A stretch of 64,000 nt of DNA from an uncultured Fibrobacter sp. GTDB taxonomy: Bacteria; Fibrobacterota; Fibrobacteria; Fibrobacterales; Fibrobacteraceae. The stretch's first letter is position 1, and each line of letters begins with the position of its first letter. The stretch is from assembly GCA_946405515.1 (NCBI GenBank), contig CAMJHM010000003.1:1-64000 (forward strand). The letters are read 5' to 3'. Positions 39,467 through 49,060 of the stretch are shown piece after piece. The notes under the pieces were generated by a model that had not been told where the DNA came from, did not search any database, and saw only the letters and a program-made list of their open reading frames with translations. Both the position numbers and the translations under genes were made by a program.

Positions 39467-41334
39467 AGTTTTTCCATTATCCGTTTGGCGACAGACTCGC
39501 CATCGATTTCCAACATCTTGTACAGTTCTTTGATTTCACCCTGTTCCACAAACTTGTCCGGGAGCCCAAAGCGGAGCAGCTTCTTGTCGGTAAGCCCGAA
39601 GTCGGCGAGGAGTTCCGCAATAGCAGAACCATAACCGCCCACAAGGGTATTGTCTTCGAGCGTCACGATGACCTTGTGCGACTCCAGGAGATTCCTATAG
39701 CACTCCGTATCCAGCGGCTTGATGATGCGAGCATCCACCAGCGTGGGGTTGTAGCCGTTTTCACGCAGCACTTCGGCAGTGCGCTTCAGTTCGTTCGTCA
39801 TAAAGCCGGCACCGAGCAACAGGATATCGGAACCCTGTTCCAGCACCTTGGGCAACACGTAGTCGAACTCGCCCGTTGCAGGCTTGAGTTCTTTTTCGAG
39901 AGAGACCCCGCGCGGGTAGCGGATAGCCACCGGGCCCTTCATGCCAATGGAAGCGACAACCATGTCACGCAGTTCGTTCTCGTTCGACGGCGCCATGATA
40001 GTCAGGCCAGGAACGGAACGCATGAAGGTGAGGTCGAAGGCGCCATGGTGCGTGGGGCCGTCGGCGCCCACAAGGCCCGCGCGGTCGAGCACGAACACCA
40101 CGTGCAAATTCTGTAAAGCCACGTCGTGCATCATCTGGTCGTAAGCGCGCTGCATGAACGACGAGTAGATAGCTACGACAGGAATGATACCGTCACAGGC
40201 AAGGCCTGCGGCAAAAGTCACGGCATGTTCTTCGGCAATGCCCACGTCCACGATGCGGTCCGGCAGTTCCTTCGCGACAATGTCCATTCCGCAGCCCGTC
40301 GGCATGGCAGCCGTGATGCCCATGATGCGTTCGTCCTTCTTCGCCAGTTCAAGCAGGGTATTGCCGAACACACTGGTGAGGGACGGGTTCATGTTGCCCG
40401 GATGGAGCGGGAGCCCGCTCTCGGGGTCGAACGGACCGGTACCGTGCCACTTGGTCGGGTTCTTCACGGCGGCATCGAGCCCACGACCCTTCTCGGTCAA
40501 AATATGCACGAGGCACGGCCCCGGCTGCACCTTGACTCGCTTGAGGAGCATGATCAATTCGTTGATATCGTGGCCGTCGATCGGGCCAAAATAGCGGATG
40601 CCCAAGTCTTCGAAAAAGCGACCGGGCTTCACGACCATCTTCGCCGCCTTCTCCGCCTGCAAGAACAAATCGCGGAAGCGCAAGCCGAGCACGCCTGGGA
40701 GGCGCGTCATCAGGCGGTCCAAGTCACTGCGCATCTTGTTGTAGACCGGGTCCGAAATGATACGGTTCAGGTACTTGCTGAATTCCCCGACATTCGGAGC
40801 GATGCTCATCTTGTTGTCGTTCAAGATGATGGTCATGTTGTGCTTGGAAATACCCACGTTGTTGATGGCCTCGTAGGCCATGCCACCCGTCATGGAGCCG
40901 TCGCCGATGATGGCGACCACGTTGTTCTTGCGGCCCAGCTGGTTGCGCGCAGCGGCAAAGCCGAGCGCCGCAGAAATCGACGTGGAGGCATGCCCCGCAC
41001 CGAAGCAGTCGTACTCGCTCTCGTTGCGCTTCAGGAATCCGGAAATGCCGCCCTTCTGACGCAGCGTGCCGAACTTCTCGTAGCGGCCGGTAATCAGCTT
41101 GTGCACGTAAGCCTGATGGCCCACGTCCCAAATAAGTTTGTCGTCAGGAGTATCAAAAACGTAATGCAAGGCGAGCGTAAGCTCGACAACGCCCAGGCTG
41201 GACGCCAGGTGTCCGCCGTGCTTAGCAACCTGACTAATAATCGTCTCGCGGACCTGCTTGGCAAGCTGTTGCAGTTCTTCGACGGAACACTGCCTGATAT
41301 CCGCAGGCGACTTTATGTCTTTCAAATCTTTCAT
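39463..41334 (-). CDS. dxs: 1-deoxy-D-xylulose-5-phosphate synthase
   Basis: GGHLASSLGVVELTLALHYVFDTPDDKLIWDVGHQAYVHKLITGR; VVAIIGDGSMTGGMAYEAINN; DRAGLVGADGPTHHGAFDLTFMR. Confidence 0.97.
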   Translation of the reverse strand: MKDLKDIKSPADIRQCSVEELQQLAKQVRETIISQVAKHGGHLASSLGVVELTLALHYVFDTPDDKLIWDVGHQAYVHKLITGRYEKFGTLRQKGGISGFLKRNESEYDCFGAGHASTSISAALGFAAARNQLGRKNNVVAIIGDGSMTGGMAYEAINNVGISKHNMTIILNDNKMSIAPNVGEFSKYLNRIISDPVYNKMRSDLDRLMTRLPGVLGLRFRDLFLQAEKAAKMVVKPGRFFEDLGIRYFGPIDGHDINELIMLLKRVKVQPGPCLVHILTEKGRGLDAAVKNPTKWHGTGPFDPESGLPLHPGNMNPSLTSVFGNTLLELAKKDERIMGITAAMPTGCGMDIVAKELPDRIVDVGIAEEHAVTFAAGLACDGIIPVVAIYSSFMQRAYDQMMHDVALQNLHVVFVLDRAGLVGADGPTHHGAFDLTFMRSVPGLTIMAPSNENELRDMVVASIGMKGPVAIRYPRGVSLEKELKPATGEFDYVLPKVLEQGSDILLLGAGFMTNELKRTAEVLRENGYNPTLVDARIIKPLDTECYRNLLESHKVIVTLEDNTLVGGYGSAIAELLADFGLTDKKLLRFGLPDKFVEQGEIKELYKMLEIDGESVAKRIMEKL

Positions 41335-42218
41335 TTTACGCGGGTAATGATGAATGCGGCAATGGCGCGAAAGAGGGAGGTGTCACAATCGAGGGCATCC
41401 AGAGCAGCGATGGACTCCTCGTAGAGTTCTCTCGCCCGTTCACGGGACTTTTCAAGGCCGAGCAGCGCAGGATAGGTCGCCTTGCCCCTTTCCACATCGG
41501 AACCGGCATCCTTGCCGAGTTCCTCTGTCGTAGAAACGATATCCAAAATGTCATCGACAATCTGGAAAGCAAGCCCGATGGAGCGACCATACTTGCGAAT
41601 AGTTTCCACGTCCTTGTCCGAGGCGCCCGCCAAAAGCGCACCGACCTCGAGCGAGGCTTCGATGAGGGCCGCCGTCTTGTGGTAGTGGATGTAATCGACG
41701 ATTTCGAGGTCCACCTTCTTGCCCTCGCACTCGATATCAATCATCTCACCGCCAATCATACCGAAAGTGCCAAGCAGGTGCGCAAGAACCTCTATCGCCT
41801 TCGCATTGCCTGTCTTGCCCATCAGTTCAAAAGCAAGGACGCACAGGGCATCGCCCGCCATCACGGCAGTCGCCTCGCCGAACTGCTTGTGCGATGTCGG
41901 CTTGCCGCGACGGAAATCGTCGTTGTCGATGCAGGGCAGGTCGTCGTGAATCAGCGAGAACGTGTGAAGCATCTCGAGGGCGCTCATGGCGTACCAAACG
42001 GACTCACCCTTGCCCCCGAACAGGTCGAACGCGGCACGTACAAGTGCCGGACGCAAGCGCTTGCCGCCAGCGAACATGGAATACCGCATGGCCTCGTGGA
42101 GGCGGCAGGGACGTTCCTTTTCACTGGGAAGAAATTCTTCAAACTTCGCTTCGACTTCCTTGGAAATCGTGGAAAGATACTGGACGGCAACAGCCGCTTC
42201 TTTTTCTAAGCTCTGCAT
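41331..42218 (-). CDS. ispA: polyprenyl (farnesyl/geranyl) diphosphate synthase
   Basis: MFAGGKRLRPALVRAAFDLFG; ALEMLHTFSLIHDDLPCIDNDDFRRGKPTSHKQFGEATAVMAGDAL; GLAFQIVDDILDI. Confidence 0.93.
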   Translation of the reverse strand: MQSLEKEAAVAVQYLSTISKEVEAKFEEFLPSEKERPCRLHEAMRYSMFAGGKRLRPALVRAAFDLFGGKGESVWYAMSALEMLHTFSLIHDDLPCIDNDDFRRGKPTSHKQFGEATAVMAGDALCVLAFELMGKTGNAKAIEVLAHLLGTFGMIGGEMIDIECEGKKVDLEIVDYIHYHKTAALIEASLEVGALLAGASDKDVETIRKYGRSIGLAFQIVDDILDIVSTTEELGKDAGSDVERGKATYPALLGLEKSRERARELYEESIAALDALDCDTSLFRAIAAFIITRVK

Positions 42219-42328
42219 AACGATACAAAGATACTTAATTATCGGTGTTACGAAAAGGGCGCCAAAGGCGAAAGATTCACCCTAAGACGCCCAGTTAATA
42301 AGAAAATAAGCGGAAACGGCGCGATTTA

Positions 42329-43963
42329 CTAGAACAGCACGCCGTACAGCTTGATGTCGTCTATGTAGAAGTTGGAACCGCCTTGGGCAAAGAAGTGGAG
42401 TTGCTTCACCCAGCCCCTGACGTAAGTCCAAGGTTTCAGGCCGTCAACGTTGTCAAGGGCATTTATGATAAGGTCGGAAGGTTCGACCACGTAACGCTGC
42501 CACTTCGCCGTATCAAGGTCCATCCACACGGACGCGGCCTTCAAGTTCATGCCGAGTTCTTCGGAGACCTTGTCCCAGTTTTCAACAGCAACGCGAATCT
42601 GGCCGTCACCCTTTGCATAGAAGACGATGGAATCAAGCAGCGAAAGGTTCCATGCCTTGTCCTGCAGGTTGGTTCCCACCAGCACCCAGGCATACGAAGA
42701 ATTCCACAGCCAGTACTGTCCATGGAACACGTTGGACTTGCGCGTAGAATCGTACTCGACACCCTTTTTGATAGAAGAATCCTTGGGGTTTGGCGTCAAA
42801 GACGAACCCAGGGAGTCCATGCCCGTGTACCAATAGTCAAAGGAATCTTCAAAGTTTTGCAGCGTCATGGAGGGAGCGTGGAAATCAGCAGTGTTCTCGT
42901 CGACAACCACCTTCACTTCTACAGGAAGTTTGTTCATCTTTTTATCAACAAAATAGAGTTCCACCGAATCACCCACCGGGAGGGCGGGGAATACATAACT
43001 TCCGTTGAAATCCGTCTTCACGAGCACATCCAGCCCGCGTACGCCCACGTAGGCGAAGAACATGTCGCTGCGGAGAGTCACGCGCCCGACAAGGGACCCC
43101 GTCGCGGACAGCTCTACAGTGTCAAGTTTTTCTATTTCCTTGCTAGAAAGCACCTTGGAATAGGCGATGCCGTTATCCACCACGGTAAGGCGGTAATCGC
43201 CTTTCTTCAGGCTGTCGAGCACAAAGCGGCCATTGGAATCCGCACGAATTTCGGAAACGACAATCGAATTCGTGAGGGATGTATCTTCGACCATCTGGTC
43301 CACCGAGCGCACAGCCACGGAAGCGAAGGGCACAGGCTTGCCTTTCGACACGGCGACAATGCCTTCCGTCTTCAGGTTCACCGTCTCCACACCGTAGGGC
43401 TGGACCGCAAACTTGTGACTATCGTACACCGAGTCGTAGCTTTCCTCGGCAAAATACAGTTTCAAAGAATCGCCGGAGGGGACCGTCGGCAAGGCGAACT
43501 TGCCCTCGGCATCGGTCTTCACGAGCATGTCCATGCCGTAGACGCCGACCCATGCGTACTCGCTGCCCTTCGGGAGGTCAACGGCGCCCGACACGGAACC
43601 CGTGGCCATCAGTTCGACAGTGTCCAGATTGGAAAGTTCCTCCGCGGAGAATGTCCTGGAGAATGCGGCACCGACGCTCACCACGGTCATGCGGAATTCT
43701 TCGTCGGAAGAGACAGTGTCCAAGATAAAGCGGCCGTTGGAATCGGCAAAGAAATCCGGCTGGATTACAGAATTTTCAAGCGCAGCAAGAGAGGCCTTCT
43801 GGTCAACACGTCGGAGAGCCACGCCTGCGAAAGCCGCCGGCGCACCGTCTACGTAGGCCACAATGCCGTTGGTTGTCTCGCTACCCGGACCACCGGCGGT
43901 CTCGGTTTCGGAACAGCACAATAGCAAAAAGACCCAGGGCAGAAGAAGAAATGCTTTTCTCAT
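42329..43963 (-). CDS. lipoprotein downstream of TIGR02147 gene (cassette 2); two carboxypeptidase-regulatory-like repeats and a CBM11-like C-terminus
   Basis: Lipobox LLLCCSE; GGPGSETTNGIVAYVDG; duplicated blocks SNGRFILDTV.../SNGRFVLDSL...; C-terminal LLDSIVFYAKGDGQIRVAVENWDK...NFYIDDIKLYG. Confidence 0.75.
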   Translation of the reverse strand: MRKAFLLLPWVFLLLCCSETETAGGPGSETTNGIVAYVDGAPAAFAGVALRRVDQKASLAALENSVIQPDFFADSNGRFILDTVSSDEEFRMTVVSVGAAFSRTFSAEELSNLDTVELMATGSVSGAVDLPKGSEYAWVGVYGMDMLVKTDAEGKFALPTVPSGDSLKLYFAEESYDSVYDSHKFAVQPYGVETVNLKTEGIVAVSKGKPVPFASVAVRSVDQMVEDTSLTNSIVVSEIRADSNGRFVLDSLKKGDYRLTVVDNGIAYSKVLSSKEIEKLDTVELSATGSLVGRVTLRSDMFFAYVGVRGLDVLVKTDFNGSYVFPALPVGDSVELYFVDKKMNKLPVEVKVVVDENTADFHAPSMTLQNFEDSFDYWYTGMDSLGSSLTPNPKDSSIKKGVEYDSTRKSNVFHGQYWLWNSSYAWVLVGTNLQDKAWNLSLLDSIVFYAKGDGQIRVAVENWDKVSEELGMNLKAASVWMDLDTAKWQRYVVEPSDLIINALDNVDGLKPWTYVRGWVKQLHFFAQGGSNFYIDDIKLYGVLF

Positions 43964-44796
43964 TTTTCTCTCTCCTGTAACTTCTTCACGAATCCCAGCG
44001 GGAACAGCTGAACGTTCAGCTGGAATACCGTGTTGTCGCCGGTACCTTCCTGCGACAACCTCAGAAGCTCCGAACGGAACTCCTTGATCTTTTCACGAAT
44101 AAGGGCGATATCGTCCATGTTGAAGGTCATGGTCACCGTGCTGATGTCCCTCAGCGGCGGCGCATGGCGTTCCAGGGATTCCCCTGCCAGTCGGATGGTT
44201 TCCTTCTGGAAGGCGCGGACCGCTTCGGACCGCCAGTTGCCTCCCGTACTTACGAAGGTGTCGTTGACTTTCCAGAAGCCGTCCCTATCCGTAGATATCA
44301 TATTCAGGTCGTGCAGCAACTGGATAGACTCCTTTGCCTGTTCCACCGTAATCGCCGGTGTACAGCTCTCCGCTAGACCCTCATAATCATCTTTGAATTT
44401 ACATATTCCAATGATGGAACGTATCGCGTTATAGTACCAATGTCTGTAAAATTCGAGCTCTTTCTTGGCAAGGCGCTTCAGGGGAATGCCCTTGAGCATC
44501 TGCATCTTCTCGTAATGGTTCAGGGCTTCGGAGTCGGTCTTCGCCCTGCCAAAGTGCACAAGTTCGGTCCAGTATGCCGTTTCCTTCTCGTCTAGGCCGA
44601 AAAATTCGGCCATGGGCTTGATCAGGTTCACCGAAAGATGGATCTTACTCTGGGAAACGCGCAACAAGTTACCCGGATCGGCGTCAAGCTTCATCGCCAT
44701 GTAACGCCACGACACGACGGACTTGCGCTTCTTGAAATCCTCAAAAGCGTCACGTATCCATTCGCGGTAATCCGTGTATTCAAAAATCGGTTTCAC
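43960..44796 (-). CDS. TIGR02147 / DUF4423 family protein (cassette 2)
   Basis: GTG start; MKPIFEYTDYREWIRDAFEDFKKRKSVVSWRYMAMKL...; C-terminus DISTVTMTFNMDDIALIREKIKEFRSELLRLSQEGTGDNTVFQLNVQLFPL; 4-nt ATGA overlap with the lipoprotein. Confidence 0.88.
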   Translation of the reverse strand: MKPIFEYTDYREWIRDAFEDFKKRKSVVSWRYMAMKLDADPGNLLRVSQSKIHLSVNLIKPMAEFFGLDEKETAYWTELVHFGRAKTDSEALNHYEKMQMLKGIPLKRLAKKELEFYRHWYYNAIRSIIGICKFKDDYEGLAESCTPAITVEQAKESIQLLHDLNMISTDRDGFWKVNDTFVSTGGNWRSEAVRAFQKETIRLAGESLERHAPPLRDISTVTMTFNMDDIALIREKIKEFRSELLRLSQEGTGDNTVFQLNVQLFPLGFVKKLQEREK

Positions 44797-44813
44797 AATC
44801 GGTCCTTTATTTC

Positions 44814-44834
44814 GTTAAAAAACAAGGTTTTAAC
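44814..44834 (-). promoter_or_regulatory. 7-bp inverted repeat upstream of cassette 2 (GTTAAAA / TTTTAAC)
   Basis: gttaaaa-aacaagg-ttttaac, 17 bp between it and the start codon at 44796. Confidence 0.35.
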
Positions 44835-44896
44835 CCAACCTAAGACCCTTTAAATAAAAGATACTTTTGTAAACTAAAAAAAACGAGTAGCCACCC

Positions 44897-45343
44897 CTAG
44901 AGTTCGTTGTGGAAATTTACAACGACTTTTCTAGGACCACACTCAGCCGTCCAGTGGCATTCGGGAGCTCCCTTGGCCGCCATGTTCCGGCAATTTCCCT
45001 TGAAAATGAACCATTCGGCCCTTTTCGGGTCGGGAGCGAAGGTAGCCGAGTACTCCAGTTCGGCAACCTTGGAAGCGTGAACCTCGGGCGCAGCCATCAC
45101 CGCAGCCGTGACACGAATCACGCATTCGTCCTTGCCCGGCATCTCTGCATCCGGGTTGACACCCTCGGCAGCAGACCAGTGCAGCTGGACGGGCCTGAAC
45201 CCGACACCGAGGTCCGGGGAATCGGACCGGTTCCCCGAGCATGCGGAAAACGACGCCACGAGGGCGCCGCAAATCAAAATTTTAGCGGGTACGCTTATAT
45301 GTGGCACTCGTAACGCGATTACGGCCACCTTCCTTCGAGGCAT
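44897..45343 (-). CDS. small hypothetical lipoprotein (start uncertain)
   Basis: ILICGALVASFSACSGN lipobox; the ORF start overlaps the upstream GGDEF gene, so the true start may lie downstream. Confidence 0.55.
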   Translation of the reverse strand: MPRRKVAVIALRVPHISVPAKILICGALVASFSACSGNRSDSPDLGVGFRPVQLHWSAAEGVNPDAEMPGKDECVIRVTAAVMAAPEVHASKVAELEYSATFAPDPKRAEWFIFKGNCRNMAAKGAPECHWTAECGPRKVVVNFHNEL

Positions 45344-46610
45344 AGAGAGCCTTGTCGGCGCGCTCGAACAGGCGCTTCGGGTCTTCGTCGGGAATCATCT
45401 CGGCAATACCGAAGGAGCAGGTCACCTGCTGCTGCTTGATGAGCACGGTATTTTCGATTGCAATGCGGAGCTTTTCGGCAAGGAACTGGGCATTCTGGAT
45501 AGGCGTGTCGCCGCAGAGCACCACGAATTCTTCGCCGCCCCAACGCACGAGAGCGTCGGTATTACGGATCTTGCCCTGGATGAGTTTAGTCAAGTTCACC
45601 AGCACCTCGTCGCCAACCTGGTGGCCGTAGGTGTCGTTGATATGCTTGAAGTGGTCGATATCCAGCATCACGAACGATACCGGACGGCCATTCTTGCTCA
45701 AGTTCTCCTGCTCGCGCATGAGCACGCTGCTGAAACCGGCGCGGTTGAGGCAACCCGTGAGCGGGTCTTCCTTGCTGGAGCGTTCGTACTCGGACTTCTC
45801 GATTTCCAGGGCGCGGAGGTTCTTCTCGAGTTCCTCTCGCTTCTTCTTCTCCTTGGCGCGTTCGCGGCTATAGTCAAAGAAGCGGATAATCAAGATGATG
45901 AGGAAGGAGACAAACCAGAGAGCGACCAGGATAGAAACGAGGTCGAGTTTTGCAATCTTCTTGCCCTTGAAGCAGAGTCCCTTGATTTCGAGGGTACCGT
46001 AACCAAGCGGAGCATTGGTGCCCGTCTGGATTTCGATAAGCGGGACATTGCTCAGGTCGACACGGGCCTTGTGCACATTGATAGCGTTCTGGGCGACCCA
46101 CCAGCTCGCCACGCGGAATTCCTGTGGGACAAACACCGCCGGATAGGTCTCTTCGAGCGGGAAAAATTCGATTTCGTTGAACTTGAGGGAGGTCTCGTCT
46201 TCGGCACGGTAGAACGCGCTGTCGTAGCCGCGCATGTACAAGCGGACCGTACCTTCGCCACGGGGCTTCACCCACACGAAGATACTATCATAGCGGGAAA
46301 GGTCCTTACCGCGGGTCTTGCCGTCGCCGAGGAAAATCTTGACGCCGGCATACGGGTAGGCGTACCCCTCGCGGAGCTCGTAGTCGACAATGATGGAGGA
46401 GTCCGTACGCTCCATCGCGATAGCCGACGAGCCGCCGTCGACGGAGTCCGTCTGGGCGATAATGTAGGGGTAATCGGCGAGATTGAGGAACACGATGTCG
46501 TCGAGACCGTTACGATAGGCGAACAGGGCTATCACGGTCACAAGCAACAGCACAAAGATCAGGATGTTCATCCTAAAGAGGGCGTATATCTTTTCCATTA
46601 TCTTTGACAT
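45282..46610 (-). CDS. membrane diguanylate cyclase (GGEEF) with periplasmic carbohydrate-binding-like domain
   Basis: DPLTGCLNRAGFSSVL...VMLDIDHFKHINDTYGHQVGDEVL...ALVRWGGEEFVVLCG; two TMs flank a region with LSRYDSIFVWVKPRGEGTVRLYMRGYD. Confidence 0.9.
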   Translation of the reverse strand: MSKIMEKIYALFRMNILIFVLLLVTVIALFAYRNGLDDIVFLNLADYPYIIAQTDSVDGGSSAIAMERTDSSIIVDYELREGYAYPYAGVKIFLGDGKTRGKDLSRYDSIFVWVKPRGEGTVRLYMRGYDSAFYRAEDETSLKFNEIEFFPLEETYPAVFVPQEFRVASWWVAQNAINVHKARVDLSNVPLIEIQTGTNAPLGYGTLEIKGLCFKGKKIAKLDLVSILVALWFVSFLIILIIRFFDYSRERAKEKKKREELEKNLRALEIEKSEYERSSKEDPLTGCLNRAGFSSVLMREQENLSKNGRPVSFVMLDIDHFKHINDTYGHQVGDEVLVNLTKLIQGKIRNTDALVRWGGEEFVVLCGDTPIQNAQFLAEKLRIAIENTVLIKQQQVTCSFGIAEMIPDEDPKRLFERADKALYASKEGGRNRVTSATYKRTR

Positions 46611-46662
46611 GCGGGTATCCCCAAAATTATACCTTGAGGTTAAAGATAAATAAAATATTGCG

Positions 46663-47715
46663 TTAGCGGCTCAACCATTTTGCCAATTTTGCCACAATTG
46701 GGCGCATAGTATTGGCCATTTCGCGGTGAGAATGGACAGAAGGGTGCCCCAAAAGGGCCGAATTTTCGGTCTGAATGGCCAAAAACTCCAAATCGGAGCG
46801 TCCGGAGGCCACCTGGGAGTCGTAAATGGCCTTGACCGTGGGGGTCAAATCATCGTTCGGCCATACTTTGGTAGAAACGAGCAAAAATTTCACACCGGGG
46901 TGGGCAGCACGCAATTTATCCAGAAAATCGGCGTAAGCCTTCTTGAATTTTCCCTTGTCCGCATAGGGAGGTTCGCCCTGGAAATCGTTGATGCCGATAA
47001 AGAGGACCACCACCTGGGGGTGGAAGGTACCCATGTCGTAAAGCGCTGCATCCGGCTCCGAAGGGGCTGCCCCCGGAACCGTGTAGCGGTAAAGTTTCTC
47101 GATAGTCCATTCCGGGACAATGTTCGCATAGTTGCGCACAAGCCCGCGACCGCTGAAGGCGTTCACCTGGAAGTCGGCCTTGAACCCATCTGCAAGCAAG
47201 AAGGCGTAGCTCAAGGAGGAGTTCGTCTTTTCGAATTCGAGATCGGGGCTGTCGCCCGGGCCACCCTCGCAACCGAACCCGACCGTGAACGAATCCCCGA
47301 TGAACTCGATGCGACGGGCAGGCGCGGCAGGTTTCTCAAAAAACTGGCCACCCTTGTCCAGGGATACTTTATATAAACTAACAAAGCCCGGATTCGTCTC
47401 GCTAATCTTGATGAGGCGGTAGCGGTGCTTTTCGCCATCCAGGCCCTTCACGACCTTGACCGTGCGTTCGTCGCCCGTCACGAAATATTCCTTGGGGGTG
47501 CCGTCCACATCCAGGCGCCAGCGACTTGTTCCCTCGAGGTCGAACGAAAGCGACTTGGCACTTGCAATAAACTGGACCGTGGCGGCAGGAGCGCTCGTGC
47601 GCGCGCGGTCCGCAGAAATTTCCCAGCGGCCATTGAAAAGGCAGTTGTCCATAGAAGAAGCTCCGAAGGCTTGCAGGGCAGCGAAAGCCACCACAAAGAA
47701 AAACGTGTAACGCAT
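46663..47715 (-). CDS. carbohydrate esterase family 2-like SGNH esterase
   Basis: Signal peptide; N-terminal jelly-roll-like half; RRIEFIGDSFTVGFGCEGG; VVVLFIGINDFQGEPPYADKGKF; GHPSVHSHREMANTM. Confidence 0.82.
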   Translation of the reverse strand: MRYTFFFVVAFAALQAFGASSMDNCLFNGRWEISADRARTSAPAATVQFIASAKSLSFDLEGTSRWRLDVDGTPKEYFVTGDERTVKVVKGLDGEKHRYRLIKISETNPGFVSLYKVSLDKGGQFFEKPAAPARRIEFIGDSFTVGFGCEGGPGDSPDLEFEKTNSSLSYAFLLADGFKADFQVNAFSGRGLVRNYANIVPEWTIEKLYRYTVPGAAPSEPDAALYDMGTFHPQVVVLFIGINDFQGEPPYADKGKFKKAYADFLDKLRAAHPGVKFLLVSTKVWPNDDLTPTVKAIYDSQVASGRSDLEFLAIQTENSALLGHPSVHSHREMANTMRPIVAKLAKWLSR

Positions 47716-47791
47716 ACCTCGAATATAGATTATCTGCCTGACAATTTTTTCCCATCTCCCACAACCTAATCAATATTGTATATTCTTTCCC

Positions 47792-48313
47792 ATGCGCAAC
47801 CATCCGCTTTTCCCCGCCTCACTGGGCCTGCAACTGCTGGTCTACGGGACTCTCCTGGGTCTCGCCGCGGCAAGCGTGGCTTCGCCACCGCCCCAAAAGG
47901 AGCCCACCTCCCGCGAAAGCGCGAAGGCAGGGAGAACGGCGAGTGCAGCGAAGGCAGAGGCGCCGGCTCCCGGTTCCGAGGGCGACACGCTCACCATTGA
48001 GGACAAACGAATGGCATACCTTGTCTACAAACTGCTGGACAAGGACGGGAAGATTAAAGGCGCCGACATCAAGCGCGGAGCTAAGCTGTTCTACCAAAAC
48101 TGCAGGCCCTGCCACGGCGAAGACGGTCACCGCATCAACTTCACCCCAGGAAGCGGTGGAACATTCATCGGCCAGCGCGCCCGCAACGACATGCCCACGT
48201 TCTGGCACCAGATGAACTTCGGCGACGAAGAGCGCAACATGCAGGCCTACTACGACGAAATCCCGCTCGACGAGATGGTCGACATCGCCGGTTACGCCCA
48301 AACTCTGCCCTAG
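47792..48313 (+). CDS. exported c-type cytochrome-like protein
   Basis: GAKLFYQNCRPCHGEDGHRI (CxxCH); downstream NDMPTFWHQMNF (candidate distal Met ligand). Confidence 0.75.
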   Translation: MRNHPLFPASLGLQLLVYGTLLGLAAASVASPPPQKEPTSRESAKAGRTASAAKAEAPAPGSEGDTLTIEDKRMAYLVYKLLDKDGKIKGADIKRGAKLFYQNCRPCHGEDGHRINFTPGSGGTFIGQRARNDMPTFWHQMNFGDEERNMQAYYDEIPLDEMVDIAGYAQTLP

Positions 48314-48323
48314 GGTCTAGACA

Positions 48324-48348
48324 CAAAAAAAGCCCGAACCTCGGGGCT
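48324..48348 (-). terminator. rho-independent terminator of the 48391-48966 gene
   Basis: Minus strand agccccgaggttcgggct followed by ttttttt. Confidence 0.75.
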
Positions 48349-48390
48349 AAGTCCTTGATAATTGGCAAGTTATAACAAGCGATTCTTTTG

Positions 48391-48966
48391 CTAGAATGCC
48401 GGAGACTGGCTGCTAGATGGTTTCTTGCGCGTTATGTTCGCTTCTTTGGCCAAACCACGGTGCGTCACGGTGCCGATGGCGAAATAACGGCCATCCTTCT
48501 GGACTATTGCGGTATAGATATCCAGCGCCTTTACGGAGAACCACTGCTGGTACAGATTGTGGATGCCCTCGCGCAGGTCTGTATCTTTAAGGGTGGGGTC
48601 CTGGGAGGATTGCCCGTACTTTGCCGTGAACTGGTCCGACATGTAGGCTACCGCCTCAAACGATTTGGAGAGCCTAGCGCGTTCGACCCGGCCAGTCCTC
48701 ACCTCGAAGGCGTAGAACTTGTCGTTCTTGTTGAAAATGAAGTCCACCTGCACGGGTAAATCGGCGAGCATGTAAACGGGAATCACCACACGTTCGCCCT
48801 CGCCGCTACGTCCGTAGGGCTCGTAACCCAGCTTCATCACCTCTTCGATAACAGTCTCACGGGTAGACCCGAAAGGGATACCCGCAAAAGAGGTAACATG
48901 CTGAGCTAGCGCTTCCATAGAAAGCGCCAGCACAATCAGTGTGGCTATAAATCCGTTTCTAAACAC
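48391..48966 (-). CDS. hypothetical exported protein
   Basis: Signal peptide MFRNGFIATLIVLALSMEALAQ; coherent ORF between clean intergenic regions. Confidence 0.6.
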   Translation of the reverse strand: MFRNGFIATLIVLALSMEALAQHVTSFAGIPFGSTRETVIEEVMKLGYEPYGRSGEGERVVIPVYMLADLPVQVDFIFNKNDKFYAFEVRTGRVERARLSKSFEAVAYMSDQFTAKYGQSSQDPTLKDTDLREGIHNLYQQWFSVKALDIYTAIVQKDGRYFAIGTVTHRGLAKEANITRKKPSSSQSPAF

Positions 48967-49060
48967 GCAATTCTCCTAAAACCAATGTAAAACATAATAA
49001 ACTTTAGGCGAAAAAGCACCCTTTTTGTAAAAAAATGGCTCCTTTATCTATATTTTTATC

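Noticed and set aside
38186-39634. 482-aa + strand ORF opposite the TrmH gene
   Set aside because: Antisense shadow; the Thr/Ala-rich stretch is the complement of the RG/RD-rich tail.
40126-41424. 432-aa + strand ORF opposite dxs
   Set aside because: Antisense shadow of dxs.
42383-43924. 513-aa + strand ORF opposite the cassette 2 lipoprotein
   Set aside because: Antisense shadow; no family motif.
45108-46607. 499-aa + strand ORF opposite the diguanylate cyclase
   Set aside because: Antisense shadow of the GGEEF gene.
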